Positions 40,513 through 49,291 of a stretch of 64,000 nt of DNA are shown piece after piece. Within the stretch, counting starts at the first letter, position 1. Each line of letters opens with the position of its first letter. Source of the stretch: Acidobacteriaceae bacterium (GTDB taxonomy: Bacteria > Acidobacteriota > Terriglobia > Terriglobales > Acidobacteriaceae); the NCBI GenBank assembly GCA_030041435.1, contig JASHNW010000089.1:62001-126000 (forward strand), in the 5' to 3' direction. A program made the translations under genes and the position numbers. A model generated the notes under the pieces. It was not told where the DNA came from. It made no database searches and saw only the letters and a list, made by a program, of their open reading frames with translations.

Positions 40513-41439
40513 ATGCCCGATACTCTGATCGAATGCGTTCCCAACTTCTCTGAAGGGAAAAGGCCGGAGGTGGTTTACGCCATCCTCGCCGCCATGCGCG
40601 TCGAAGGGGTCAGCCTGCTGGACTGGTCGCTCGACCGCGACCACAATCGCGCGGTGGTTACCATTGCCGGGCCGTCCTCGGCAGTGGTTGAATCGGCAGT
40701 GCGCGGCGCGGGCCGCGCAGCCGAGCTCATCGACCTGACCTCCCAGCAGGGTGTGCATCCTCGCATCGGCGCTGCCGACGTGATTCCCTTCGTTCCTATT
40801 CGCGGCATCTCTCTGGAGCAGTGCGCGCTGGTCGCTCGCCAGGCCGGCATGGAGATCTGGAAGCGCTATCAGATTCCCGTCTATTTCTACGAAGCCGCCG
40901 CCGCCCGTCCCGACCGGGCGATGCTGGAGGAGGTCCGCCGCGGCCAGTTTGAAGGCCTGCGCGACGCCGTGCTGCGCGAGCCCGCCCGCCGCCCCGACGT
41001 CGGGGGACCCTCTCTGCATCCCACCGCCGGAGCCTCCGCAGTAGGAGCGCGCAAGTTCCTCATTGCCTTCAATCTCTTCCTCAACACGGCGGACGTCTCC
41101 GTCGCCCGCGCCGTCGCCCGCGATATCCGCCACTCCGGCGGCGGCCTGGCAGGCGTTAAAGCGATGGGTGTTTCCGCGCAGGGCCACGCGCAAGTCTCCA
41201 TGAACATCACCGATTTCACCCGGACCGCTGTCGGCGAAGTCTATGAAGCGGTGAAGGAAAAAGCCCGCCGCCACGGCGCTGCCCCCGCCCGCGCCGAGCT
41301 CATCGGGCTCATTCCGGAGGCCGCTTTGGAGCGAAACAGCGAGTGGCTGCGTCTCCTTCATGAGTCGGACGGATTCGATCCGGACACGAAGGTACTGGAG
41401 CGCCGCCTGGAGCGGCCCCTGGCATGGCCGGAAAGCTGA
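40513..41439 (+). CDS. ftcD: Glutamate formimidoyltransferase
   Basis: 308 residues, the stand-alone formiminotransferase domain. It moves the formimino group from formiminoglutamate to tetrahydrofolate in histidine degradation. The signature IECVPNFSEGKRPEVV opens the protein, catalytic His82 is in GVHPRIGAADVIPF, and GVKAMGVSAQGHAQVSMNITD is the typical folate-side block. No other hut genes are in the window, and the cyclodeaminase domain of the bifunctional enzyme is absent. Confidence 0.94.
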   Translation: MPDTLIECVPNFSEGKRPEVVYAILAAMRVEGVSLLDWSLDRDHNRAVVTIAGPSSAVVESAVRGAGRAAELIDLTSQQGVHPRIGAADVIPFVPIRGISLEQCALVARQAGMEIWKRYQIPVYFYEAAAARPDRAMLEEVRRGQFEGLRDAVLREPARRPDVGGPSLHPTAGASAVGARKFLIAFNLFLNTADVSVARAVARDIRHSGGGLAGVKAMGVSAQGHAQVSMNITDFTRTAVGEVYEAVKEKARRHGAAPARAELIGLIPEAALERNSEWLRLLHESDGFDPDTKVLERRLERPLAWPES

Positions 41440-41577
41440 TGGTTACGAACGGAACAGCGTAAAATCGTGATCGGGTGGCAGTCGGCGGTACTTTTGCCGC
41501 ATTTCCGGGTCAATAAACCAGCAGGTTCATCACTTAGGACTCTGCCAGCCACGGCGGCGGAGAGAACAGGTCAGGCA

Positions 41578-42540
41578 GTGAAATTCGCTAAACAGATTTT
41601 CTTTGGATCGATGATTGCAATTCTTTGCGCGGTGGGTACCGTTTCCGCGCGCGCGGCGCAGATCGATACGGATGCGCGTTCCGCCATTCCTCACGATGTG
41701 CAGCAGCTCATCGTGGTCGACTACCGCGTGATGCAGAACTCGCCCGCGGCCATGGACTTGAAGGCGCGCGTTCTGCCGCCCGAGCTGAAGCAGCTGGAAA
41801 CTGCGCTCAAAACGTCGGGCCTGAATGAGAACCAGGACGTGGAAGAGCTGGCCTTTGCCGCTTATCGGGCGAGCGCCAACAGCGACGACATCAAGATCAT
41901 CGGCGTCGCACAGGGCCAGTTTCAGGTCAACGACATCCTCGCAAATTTCAAAAAGAAGAAGCTCAAGCCCATCGTGATCCGCAACAATCAACTTTGGCCC
42001 ATGGGCTCCAGCGGCATGCTGGTCACCTTCCTCAACCCCACCACGATGGTCTTCGGCAGCACGGACGCCATCAAGCCGGCGCTCGACTGCCGCGACGGCC
42101 TCGCGCCCAGCTTTCTGACCAACGACGCCATGATGGCCGCCATGCAGCAGGTTGACTCCGAGCCCATCTGGAGCATCCTCGACGGCCAGGGAACGCAGTA
42201 CATGATGCATTCGCTGCTCGGGCAGGCGTCGCAGCTGGCCGACTACGATCAGGTGAAGAAGCGCCTGCTCAATTCCAGTTACACCATGAACTTCAACAAC
42301 GGCGTGAAGTTTACCCTGTACGTCACCACCTCCGACACGTTCACCGCAGCCACCATGTCGTCGCTGCTGAATGCGGCAGCGATGTATGAGAAGGTCAGCG
42401 GCACAGCCATCGAGAAGCAGGCGATCGACTCCACCACCATCGATTCGAACTCTTCAACGCTGTCGGTGAAGTTCGCGACCTCCGACAGCCAGTTCTCGAG
42501 CCTGCTGCAGTCGCCGCTTTTCCAGGACGTGGTTCACTAA
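41578..42540 (+). CDS. Secreted protein of unknown function
   Basis: 320 residues from GTG 41578 (VKFAKQIFFGS), with a signal peptide ending about ARAAQ. The mature part is soluble, alternating helices and strands, with QQLIVVDYRVMQNSPAAMDL near the start and repeated DS[T/N] runs near the end. No family is recognised. The frame is open upstream (to 41467), but that part lacks signal-peptide character. Confidence 0.72.
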   Translation: MKFAKQIFFGSMIAILCAVGTVSARAAQIDTDARSAIPHDVQQLIVVDYRVMQNSPAAMDLKARVLPPELKQLETALKTSGLNENQDVEELAFAAYRASANSDDIKIIGVAQGQFQVNDILANFKKKKLKPIVIRNNQLWPMGSSGMLVTFLNPTTMVFGSTDAIKPALDCRDGLAPSFLTNDAMMAAMQQVDSEPIWSILDGQGTQYMMHSLLGQASQLADYDQVKKRLLNSSYTMNFNNGVKFTLYVTTSDTFTAATMSSLLNAAAMYEKVSGTAIEKQAIDSTTIDSNSSTLSVKFATSDSQFSSLLQSPLFQDVVH

Positions 42541-42563
42541 ACCGAGAGCGCAAGAGGACGTAA

Positions 42564-42604
42564 AAAGGAGCGGCACGGAAGACTCTGGCGCCGCTCCTTT
42601 GTTG
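42564..42604. terminator. Bidirectional terminator between convergent genes
   Basis: AAAGGAGCGGC (42564-42574) pairs with GCCGCTCCTTT (42590-42600), 11 bp, with A-run on one side and TTTGTT on the other, so it can work in both directions. Confidence 0.85.
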
Positions 42605-42617
42605 CAACCGGGCAGCC

Positions 42618-44093
42618 TTATCCGTTCCGCTGCGCCTTCACTGCCAGCACCTGTCCCATCACGCTTTGCAGATAGGCACGCGCGTCCCCGCGCGTTCGTA
42701 CCGCCTGAAACTTCTCGAGCGCTGCTGCATGTCCGGACATTTGGCTGTCCGCCTTCAGCAGCACGCCCAGGAATCCCGTCAGGCTGCTGCCATCCGGCAC
42801 CGGCTCCAGTTCCCGCGCCGCGAGATCCACCGCCGGCGCCCTGGTCGGCTCGGTCACTGCCGGCGAAACCAATGTCGTCGGACAATCCGTCCGCAGCGGT
42901 CCCGTCGACACCACCCCGGCAATTGGCTGCGCGTTCCCATCTCGGCTGGTCAGCGTCAATACCGGGAAAAACAGCGTCTCGAGCGTCTTCAACACCGAGG
43001 TGTGATCGTAGACGGTATGGTCGACGCCCGCCGCAACCCTTGGCGAGATGACCACGGCGGGCACCCGCACCCCGTATTGATCGAAAGTAAATCCATACTG
43101 GTTGAACTTCGACGAGCTGCCGTCGTGGGGTGGATAAGCGCTCCCCGGCGCGGCATGATCGTAAAACCCGCCATGCTCGTCATAGGTGAGGATCAGCACG
43201 CTCGAGTCCCACAACGGCGAGTTGCGCAGCGTTTCGTACACCTGCTTGATCAGCGCCTCGCCCTTCGTCACGCCGTCCATCGGATGCTGCGACGAGCCGT
43301 TCGCATAGCTTCCGTTGATCACGTCACCGTAATTCGGCTCGATAAATGTGTAGGCGTAAGGATACGAGCCAGAGTTCAGATCCGCCGCGAAACCCGACAG
43401 ATCGTTCACATCCCACAACTCGATGCCGTGCAGAGAGGACACCTGCGAAACCCTGCCCTCCAGCGGACCGTTGTCGTCGTGGTATAGCCGATACCCCACG
43501 TTCCTCGAACTCATGGCATCGTAGATGGAGCCGTGCGGATAGGTGAACCCCTCCAGCAGCTCCCACTCCAGCATCTCGGCCGTGGTCGGACTATGATCCA
43601 GCCCATTCGACGAAGCTCCGTGCAGAAAGAAGCGATTCGGCCACGTCGGGCCTGGCACGGACGAGAACCAGTGGTCGCATACCACAAACTCCGTCGCCAG
43701 CTGACAGAGCACGGGTAGCTGCGGCGCCGTGTTGAAGCAGAGCATGATGTCGCCGATCTCCTGACCTGGCGGCACGGGGCCTTCCGTCTTCGTGGTCGCG
43801 TAATTCGCTGCAAATCCAGAGTTGTCGATCGGCGGATACGGTCCTCCGCTGGGATATTGCGCGCCTTGCCCGGCCAGTTGTTCCACCACGTCGGTGAACT
43901 CATGCCCGGGGTCCGTGGGCATGCTCGACGGAGCATTGCCCGCCACCGGATAGGTCACGCCGTTGTAGGTGTTGGAATCGCCGATCGTCGCTGCGTCGAT
44001 GCCAGGAATCCCCGAGAGCGCCAGCATGTTATCGAAGGAGTGGTTCTCCAGCATCAGCACGAACACATGTTGAATGGGCGAAGCACCGGACAT
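42618..44093 (-). CDS. Phosphoesterase-family protein (phospholipase C/acid phosphatase type)
   Basis: 491 residues. It opens IQHVFVLMLENHSFDNM, the metal-binding start of the phosphoesterase family that includes non-haemolytic phospholipase C and AcpA. Other blocks are HEFTDVVEQLAG, FVVCDHWFSSVPGPTWPNR, ILTYDEHGGFYDHAAPG and DQYGVRVPAVVISPRV, all typical. It hydrolyses phosphate esters, possibly phospholipids. No signal peptide is visible from ATG 44093, which is preceded by AAGGAG, so it may be cytoplasmic or use another route. Last gene of a three-gene minus-strand set. Confidence 0.9.
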   Translation of the reverse strand: MSGASPIQHVFVLMLENHSFDNMLALSGIPGIDAATIGDSNTYNGVTYPVAGNAPSSMPTDPGHEFTDVVEQLAGQGAQYPSGGPYPPIDNSGFAANYATTKTEGPVPPGQEIGDIMLCFNTAPQLPVLCQLATEFVVCDHWFSSVPGPTWPNRFFLHGASSNGLDHSPTTAEMLEWELLEGFTYPHGSIYDAMSSRNVGYRLYHDDNGPLEGRVSQVSSLHGIELWDVNDLSGFAADLNSGSYPYAYTFIEPNYGDVINGSYANGSSQHPMDGVTKGEALIKQVYETLRNSPLWDSSVLILTYDEHGGFYDHAAPGSAYPPHDGSSSKFNQYGFTFDQYGVRVPAVVISPRVAAGVDHTVYDHTSVLKTLETLFFPVLTLTSRDGNAQPIAGVVSTGPLRTDCPTTLVSPAVTEPTRAPAVDLAARELEPVPDGSSLTGFLGVLLKADSQMSGHAAALEKFQAVRTRGDARAYLQSVMGQVLAVKAQRNG

Positions 44094-44164
44094 CGCGCTG
44101 CTCCTTTCCGCCGTCTGCGACGCAGTCGACAATCCTGCCGAGTGGAACGATACCAGACTCTCGT

Positions 44165-44569
44165 TTACCTCAGCGGCTTGCCAATCTCCCAGTGGTGGCC
44201 AAAGGGATCCACCACGCGCCCCACGCGCCATCGGTACGGTTGATCCTCTACTGGCCACAGCACCCGGGCGCCGGCGGCCACGGCACGCGCGAAGACCGCA
44301 TCAGGGTCGTCCACGGTCAGGATCATCCGCACCGTGCTCCCGCCTGCTGCGCCCGAACTGAGAGTATCGGGACTCGGATTCTGATGCTCCGGCGATTCAT
44401 CCGCAAGCCAGAACTCCGCGCCCGCAATCGACAGGTGGGCCACCACGCCGCCCTCGTTGTCGAGCACGAAGATTTCCTCCGCGCCAAACGCCGCCTTGTA
44501 GAAGGCGACGGCTCTTGCTCCGCCGCGAACATTCAGGAGTGGCGCCAGAGTTGTCTTTCTTTCCGCCAC
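44165..44569 (-). CDS. VOC-superfamily (glyoxalase/PhnB-like) protein
   Basis: 134 residues: one beta-alpha-beta-beta-beta pair. LLNVRGGARAVAFYKAAFGAEE begins and RVGRVVDPFGHHWEIG ends it, as in PhnB-like proteins that resemble glyoxalase/bleomycin-resistance folds. Substrate unknown. It lies between the DinB-like and phosphoesterase genes with gaps of 39 and 71 bases. Confidence 0.88.
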   Translation of the reverse strand: MAERKTTLAPLLNVRGGARAVAFYKAAFGAEEIFVLDNEGGVVAHLSIAGAEFWLADESPEHQNPSPDTLSSGAAGGSTVRMILTVDDPDAVFARAVAAGARVLWPVEDQPYRWRVGRVVDPFGHHWEIGKPLR

Positions 44570-44608
44570 AGAGTCCCTCCGTCCCGATCGCCGGTTGCAT
44601 GCTATTCG

Positions 44609-45151
44609 CTAAACGCTGGTGGCCGGCTCCGCGAGCCGTCCCGTTTTATTCAAATCTTTGTAGAAGCCCAGGTCCTGGTCGCGCAGCATCTTCGTGATGT
44701 ACGCAATCTGCCCGTAGTGCAGCCCGAAGTGCTCGATCACCTGATACACCGCAGCCAGCCCGGTCACGTGATACCCCTGAATCTCATAGGACGCGACCAG
44801 GTCGGCCTCGGTCAGCCGATCGAGAACGGCAGCCGCCTCACTGATGGTCGCCCCCAGTCTCTCCAGCAGTGCGGCGCCGGTCACGTTCCCGGTTGCCGCG
44901 AACTCCGCTGGCCGGTCGCGCCGATCCTCCTGCCGGTTGAACGACGCCACCAGCCACTGGCGCAGGTTGCCATTCAGGTGCAGCACGAGGTTCCCGATGC
45001 TGTTGGAAGCCGCATTGGGACGCCACCACACCTGCTCGTCCGTAAGCGACTCGACACAGGTCCGCAGCCGCGGCCAGTATTGCGTGGTGAGTTTGTTGCG
45101 GGAGAAGTCAAGGAACAAGGCGGTGGGCGCCGATGCTGTATCGCTGCTCAT
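44609..45151 (-). CDS. DinB-like (DUF1572) protein
   Basis: 180 residues, a four-helix bundle with metal-binding histidine candidates in NLVLHLNGN and VYQVIEHFGLHYGQIAY. DinB/YfiT-like proteins are putative thiol-dependent metal enzymes. It is the first gene of the minus-strand set with the VOC and phosphoesterase genes. Confidence 0.85.
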   Translation of the reverse strand: MSSDTASAPTALFLDFSRNKLTTQYWPRLRTCVESLTDEQVWWRPNAASNSIGNLVLHLNGNLRQWLVASFNRQEDRRDRPAEFAATGNVTGAALLERLGATISEAAAVLDRLTEADLVASYEIQGYHVTGLAAVYQVIEHFGLHYGQIAYITKMLRDQDLGFYKDLNKTGRLAEPATSV

Positions 45152-45287
45152 GGAAGGGAAACCTCATTGCCAGGGTCTGACGGCAGGCGGGGAATTGTCA
45201 AGGGAGAGCTTATCGGACCCAGGTGGTTGTCCCTGAGGTATTCTGAGGGTGCAGGCAGGTATCCTGCGCGGTCCTGAGATTGCGGTG

Positions 45288-45500
45288 ATGAGCGAGATCA
45301 TTTTTGAAGTCCGCGAAGACGAAGTGGACGGCGGCTACACGGCAGCTGCGCTCGGATACGGCATCCACACCCAGGGCGAGACCCTCGAAGAGCTGCGAAC
45401 GATGGTACGGGACGCCGTCAAATGCTACTTCGATGAAAGCATGCCGGCTCCGAAGATCATCCGGCTGCACTTTGTGCGCGACGAAGTCCTTGCCCAGTGA
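45288..45500 (+). CDS. hicB: HicB-type antitoxin (short form)
   Basis: 70 residues with the partial RNase H-like fold of HicB: EVREDEVDGGYTAAALGYGI, then GETLEELRTMVRDAVKCYFDE. It lacks a C-terminal HTH or RHH DNA-binding domain. An in-frame GTG at 45249 is an alternative start. It overlaps the hicA start by 4 bases (GTGA). Confidence 0.88.
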   Translation: MSEIIFEVREDEVDGGYTAAALGYGIHTQGETLEELRTMVRDAVKCYFDESMPAPKIIRLHFVRDEVLAQ

Positions 45501-45739
45501 AACTTCCGCGCGACGTTGACGGGCCGCGCCTGGTGAAGGCGCTAAGCGTCCTGAGTTATGAGGTGACTCGGCAAAAAGGTTCCCACATCCGCGTCACGAC
45601 CCAACGCGACGGCGAGAATCACGAAGTGATTCCCTATCACCATCCCATTAAGACCGGCACGCTGTCTGGCATCGTGAAACACGTCGCTGCCCACCACGGA
45701 ATTACCGTGGACGATCTCCTGAAGATGCTCGATCTGTAA
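45497..45739 (+). CDS. hicA: HicA-type mRNA interferase toxin
   Basis: 80 residues of the double-stranded-RNA-binding-like fold. The catalytic His30 is in RQKGSHIRVT, and VIPYHHPIKTGTLSGIVKHV is the family C-terminal block. HicA cleaves mRNA during translation; HicB blocks it. The start is GTG 45497 overlapping the hicB stop, so antitoxin and toxin are translationally coupled in the hicB-hicA order. Confidence 0.92.
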   Translation: MKLPRDVDGPRLVKALSVLSYEVTRQKGSHIRVTTQRDGENHEVIPYHHPIKTGTLSGIVKHVAAHHGITVDDLLKMLDL

Positions 45740-45767
45740 ACGGGCAGGACCTCATGGCTGATTCAGA

Positions 45768-46217
45768 TCACGACGCGCAGGTGTGATCCAGAATGATTTT
45801 CCACCCCGCTGCTTCCTTCTCGAACACCAGCGAGAAGATTCCCGACGCATCCCCGCCGCCTGCCTGTGTGCGCGTCAGGTGAAAGTGCCCGGTCACCACG
45901 GCGTGATCCTCGCCCAGCATGCGCACCTGCACATCGGTGAAATCGAGGTGTCCCATCGCCTCCGACGATCCATACGCGTGCTGGTAGCGCGCCAGAATCG
46001 GCGCATAGCCGTGCTCGATGGTCTTGCCGATGAAGGTCGTGTCGGGTGAATCGGCATAGCCCTGCATAAACGTAACGATGTCGCCGCGATTCCACGCATT
46101 CTGCTGATCGGTCAGCACCTGGCGCACAGCATCCGCCTGCGCGTGCAGCGCAGCGGCTGGCAGCAACAGCAGTGCGGACAATACGAAGACCAGCAGGCGG
46201 ACGGAGCGACGATGCAT
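45768..46217 (-). CDS. Secreted SnoaL/DUF4440-like protein
   Basis: 149 residues: a signal peptide (MHRRSVRLLVFVLSALLLL...ALHAQ) and an NTF2-like cone fold (VRQVLTDQQNAWNRGDIVTFMQGYADSPDTTFIG; VVTGHFHLTRTQAGG; WKIILDHTC). Such domains bind small ligands or dimerise; no function can be assigned. The frame is open far upstream, but only this start gives a signal peptide. Confidence 0.83.
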   Translation of the reverse strand: MHRRSVRLLVFVLSALLLLPAAALHAQADAVRQVLTDQQNAWNRGDIVTFMQGYADSPDTTFIGKTIEHGYAPILARYQHAYGSSEAMGHLDFTDVQVRMLGEDHAVVTGHFHLTRTQAGGGDASGIFSLVFEKEAAGWKIILDHTCAS

Positions 46218-46337
46218 GGGAAGACCTCTCGTTCGGGCAGGGAATCGCAGACGATTCACTATAACGGTTCTCCGCGTCCGGCATGAATGCACGTCTGGCG
46301 TCTCGCATACACTGAGCGTTAGCGCCGAAACAGCCTG

Positions 46338-46934
46338 ATGAAGACCCTCTACCCCAAGTTCCTCCGCTCCGCGACCTCCGCCAGCCATTTCCCGCCGCCG
46401 GGCGCGCCGGAGATCGCCTTTCTGGGCCGCTCCAACGTCGGCAAATCGAGCCTGATTAACGCGCTCCTCGGCTCGAAGGAAGCCCGCGTCTCCTCCACGC
46501 CCGGACGCACCCGTGCCATCAATTTCTTCGCCTTGGCCGATTCGCCCACCCGCCAGCAGCCGCAGATGATCTTCGCCGACCTGCCCGGCTACGGCTACGC
46601 GAAGATCTCCAAATCCATCTCCGCCGAGTGGCCCAGCTTCATCGAGCCCTACCTCCGCGACCGCCCCACCCTTGCCCTCTGCGTCTGCCTCGTCGACAGC
46701 ACGATTCCGCCCAAAGCCAGCGACGCCCAGCTCTTCGCATTCCTCGCCCACGCGGGCCGCAACTTCCTCATTGCCGGCACCAAAGCCGATCGCCTCTCCG
46801 GCAACGGCCGCGGCCAGGCGCTCAAACAACTGCGCGAAGCCTTCGGCCGCGATCATCTCCTGCTCGTTTCCTCCAAAACCGGCGCGGGCATGAAGGAGCT
46901 TTGGGCGGCTATCTACAAAGCGGCAGGGAAGTAG
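46338..46934 (+). CDS. engB: Ribosome-biogenesis GTPase EngB (YsxC)
   Basis: 198 residues, a TRAFAC GTPase for large-subunit assembly. G1 GRSNVGKSS (30-38), G2 Thr in STPGRTR, G3 DLPGYGY (81-87), G4 TKAD (148-151) and G5 SSKTG (178-182) are all present. ATG 46338 begins MKTLYPKFLRSA. Confidence 0.95.
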   Translation: MKTLYPKFLRSATSASHFPPPGAPEIAFLGRSNVGKSSLINALLGSKEARVSSTPGRTRAINFFALADSPTRQQPQMIFADLPGYGYAKISKSISAEWPSFIEPYLRDRPTLALCVCLVDSTIPPKASDAQLFAFLAHAGRNFLIAGTKADRLSGNGRGQALKQLREAFGRDHLLLVSSKTGAGMKELWAAIYKAAGK

Positions 46935-46986
46935 TGTTTTGTCCCATAAATAACTTGCAATAGAAGGCGACCTGGTAGCCTGGGGT

Positions 46987-47046
46987 ATGTCTTTCGGACG
47001 ACCGAAGCCACCCCTGAAGCTGAGCGTGGAAGAGCAGGAAAGGTAG
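46987..47046 (+). pseudogene. N-terminal relic of an IS630-like transposase
   Basis: ATG 46987 opens MSFGRPKPPLKLSVEEQER and stops at TAG. The GRPKPPL-L-EE-R pattern is the N-terminus of IS630-family transposases. No later part of the transposase and no inverted repeats are visible; the rest of 46935-47162 looks non-coding. Confidence 0.5.
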
Positions 47047-47162
47047 CGATTGGGCTTGTTCGTCCGAGTCGGCCGCCTCATGGAGCAACTCGGGCAGATC
47101 CATTGGAAATATTCCGATCCGACCCGCCATATCCGCAGTAACGTTGTCTCTGCGACATGTCC

Positions 47163-48197
47163 CTAGTAGGGATAGGGCTCGTTCGGCTTCACCACCCGAA
47201 TGTCGTGATCGGTAAAGACGAAATGGCCGCCGGACAAGGGCACCCTGGGCATGTGGCACGAGACGCAATTGGATTTGGCCGTGGGGCATATTTTTGCGTG
47301 GGGCGGTTTCGCTGAGGCAGCAGCCGAGTGGCAGGCCAGACACTTGCTGTCGTAGAAAGCGGTGTTGCGAATAACCTGCTGGTGCGGATTGTGGCAGGCA
47401 ATGCAGCTGATGCGTGGGTCGGCGCCGTCGAAGCATTTGCTGAGTGCCAGCCGATACGGCTGGAAGCGAACATTCGACGGGCCGCGCCAGCCCGCCCGCG
47501 TCACCAGCTCCCATGTGCGATGGCACTGTCCGCAAAAATCCGACAGACGCTCCGTGGAGAGCTGTCCCAGCGCCGGGGGATAGACGCTCATGTCCCCTTC
47601 CATCATTGCCTGACTGTGCGCTTCAGCGCCGGTGTGGCAGTGCTCGCAGGTGACACCGGGCACCACGGTTTTCAAACTCAGCTGCCGGTTGAGGACCGCG
47701 TTGGTGGAATGGCAGCCAAAGCACGTGGTGACGCCATCCGTCACCAGGGGCCGGCCGATGGCTGCTTCGAGGGTGGATGGCGTCAGCCGATCGTCACCGA
47801 TGGTCAGATCCAGAGCCTCGATCGAGGGATAGTAGCTCACCAGGCTCTCGTAAAACTGGCCATCGTACTCGAGCAGCCACGTTTGCGCTCCCGAACCCAT
47901 CGACCACCGCACCGGAATCGAGATGGTTCGCGTTCCGTCGCTGACGCTGTAGATGGTCTGGCCATTTCGCGTTTCCACCGAGTAGGTGTAGGGATCTCGG
48001 CGGAGGGTCAGCTTCGGATGGGCGCTGAGATCCGGGTCATCGCCGGGCAACTGCATGGCCCGGCCCATCTGGGTGAAGGGCTGCGTTGAGAGCTCACGCT
48101 GATGGCAACCTCCGCAGGTCGCCGAAGACTGGGCGGCTTGAGCGGTGATGGCAGTACAGCAGAGGACAACGATCGGCAGAGCATTACAGATTCGCAT
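47163..48197 (-). CDS. Secreted seven-haem c-type cytochrome
   Basis: 344 residues with a signal peptide (MRICNALPIVVLCC...TAQAAQ). Seven CXXCH sites are seen in order: CGGCH, CFGCH, CEHCH, CGQCH, CIACH, CLACH and CVSCH. A family with TPR partners is common in Acidobacteriota. It acts in the periplasm or at the cell surface; the electron partner is unknown. A degraded TPR fragment lies directly upstream on the same strand. No clear ribosome site precedes ATG 48197. Confidence 0.85.
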   Translation of the reverse strand: MRICNALPIVVLCCTAITAQAAQSSATCGGCHQRELSTQPFTQMGRAMQLPGDDPDLSAHPKLTLRRDPYTYSVETRNGQTIYSVSDGTRTISIPVRWSMGSGAQTWLLEYDGQFYESLVSYYPSIEALDLTIGDDRLTPSTLEAAIGRPLVTDGVTTCFGCHSTNAVLNRQLSLKTVVPGVTCEHCHTGAEAHSQAMMEGDMSVYPPALGQLSTERLSDFCGQCHRTWELVTRAGWRGPSNVRFQPYRLALSKCFDGADPRISCIACHNPHQQVIRNTAFYDSKCLACHSAAASAKPPHAKICPTAKSNCVSCHMPRVPLSGGHFVFTDHDIRVVKPNEPYPY

Positions 48198-48276
48198 CAG
48201 GAGCAGCCCGTTTCTCTGCCGGCGAGAGGCACAGCAGCCTTTCGCGCCTGGCATCGTTTATTCGCCAAAGCTCGGA

Positions 48277-48498
48277 TCAGGTCTTTGCAAGAGCCACACG
48301 CGTCTCGAGATTTTCGGGGTCCGTCTGCAGCGCAGTCTCCAGGTGGGGCAAGCCATCCCTGACATCGCCGGTTTCCAGCAGGTCTCTGCCCGGAACGAGC
48401 TGCGGCATGGGCAGCGAGGCATGCTCCGCAATGGACCTCGGCGCTTCGGGAAGATCTGCCGCACAGTCTCCCTGCATGCCGAGCGCCCACGCCGGCAT
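48277..48498 (-). pseudogene. Remnant of a TPR-containing gene
   Basis: The minus frame reads GRDLLETGDVRDGLPHLE then TALQTDPENLETRVALAKT and stops. The second helix pair fits a tetratricopeptide repeat of the kind that accompanies multihaem cytochromes. Only about one repeat remains and flanking frames are not continuous, so it is likely a gene remnant. Confidence 0.45.
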
Positions 48499-48499
48499 G

Positions 48500-49195
48500 C
48501 CGTGGACCAGGGCATCGGAGCAGGAGACTTCGAATTCCCACTGAAAACTGAGCGATGGCCGCGCTGGGGTCGGTCATGAACAAAAGATACCCGTAAAGCT
48601 AATAGACCCACGGCGTCCCCGGGGAGCGGCTGAAAATTTCTGCAAATTCCTTCTGGCCTGCGCCAAAGTCGCCGCCAGTGACCGCGGCGGCGGCATGCCC
48701 GGATGCAGAAACAAGCTCCTGCCAGGAACGATCGATTGTTTTGGGGAGAATCAATCGGGCTACCTTCTGCGTCGAGATGATATCTCAGGAGGCAGCATGT
48801 GCGGACGCGTCGAGAAATCGCGGCCACCCCCAGGTCATCAGCCCTCCCGAGAGCCAGGGGAGGGGTAAGTTACGTCCAGGATATCTCTCTGAAAAGAAAA
48901 GAGAAAGTTCGGGAAGTCTGGATGCATACCGTAATCCACCTTGTCAGGCGTTCATGGCGAAGTGTCATTTAGCTCTGCGGCTCCTGGGACCCGATAGTCA
49001 TGACCCGAGATGCTCTCTTCGATGCGCGGCCTTAACGGAACAGAAAAGAGGGTGATGCAAAACGGTCTGCGATGTCGTGCGGGTATCGCGGTTTTTCCAC
49101 ACACTGTCGCCGCAGCTGTCCCGCCTGCTGGAAAACCCCAGAGAATCGTTCCGGAAGAGCTTTCGTCCGGGCGGCTCTCGTGGGCGCGGTTGTTT
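48500..49195. other. Long region without a supported gene
   Basis: About 700 bases between the TPR remnant and the TonB-dependent receptor. Short open frames exist on both strands but none has a family signature, a good start or consistent codon use. It presumably includes promoters and decayed sequence. Confidence 0.5.
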
Positions 49196-49207
49196 TGTAA
49201 TCGTTTA
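49196..49207. promoter_or_regulatory. LacI-type operator candidate upstream of the TonB-dependent receptor
   Basis: GTAATCGTTTAC is a 12-bp near-palindrome (10 of 12 symmetric) with the central CG typical of LacI-family operators, 84 bases before the receptor start. No LacI gene is in the window. Confidence 0.5.
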
Positions 49208-49291
49208 CCAGAAAAACACTAGTCAAAAGAAGACTGCGGAGGTTCCTCACTGCCGCAGAACCAGTTCAACAAACTTGCACAGGAGGCAATT

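Noticed and set aside
45768-47081. 437-codon minus-strand frame including the SnoaL-like gene and engB region
   Set aside because: Only the last 149 codons form a sensible protein with a signal peptide; the rest is antisense to engB.
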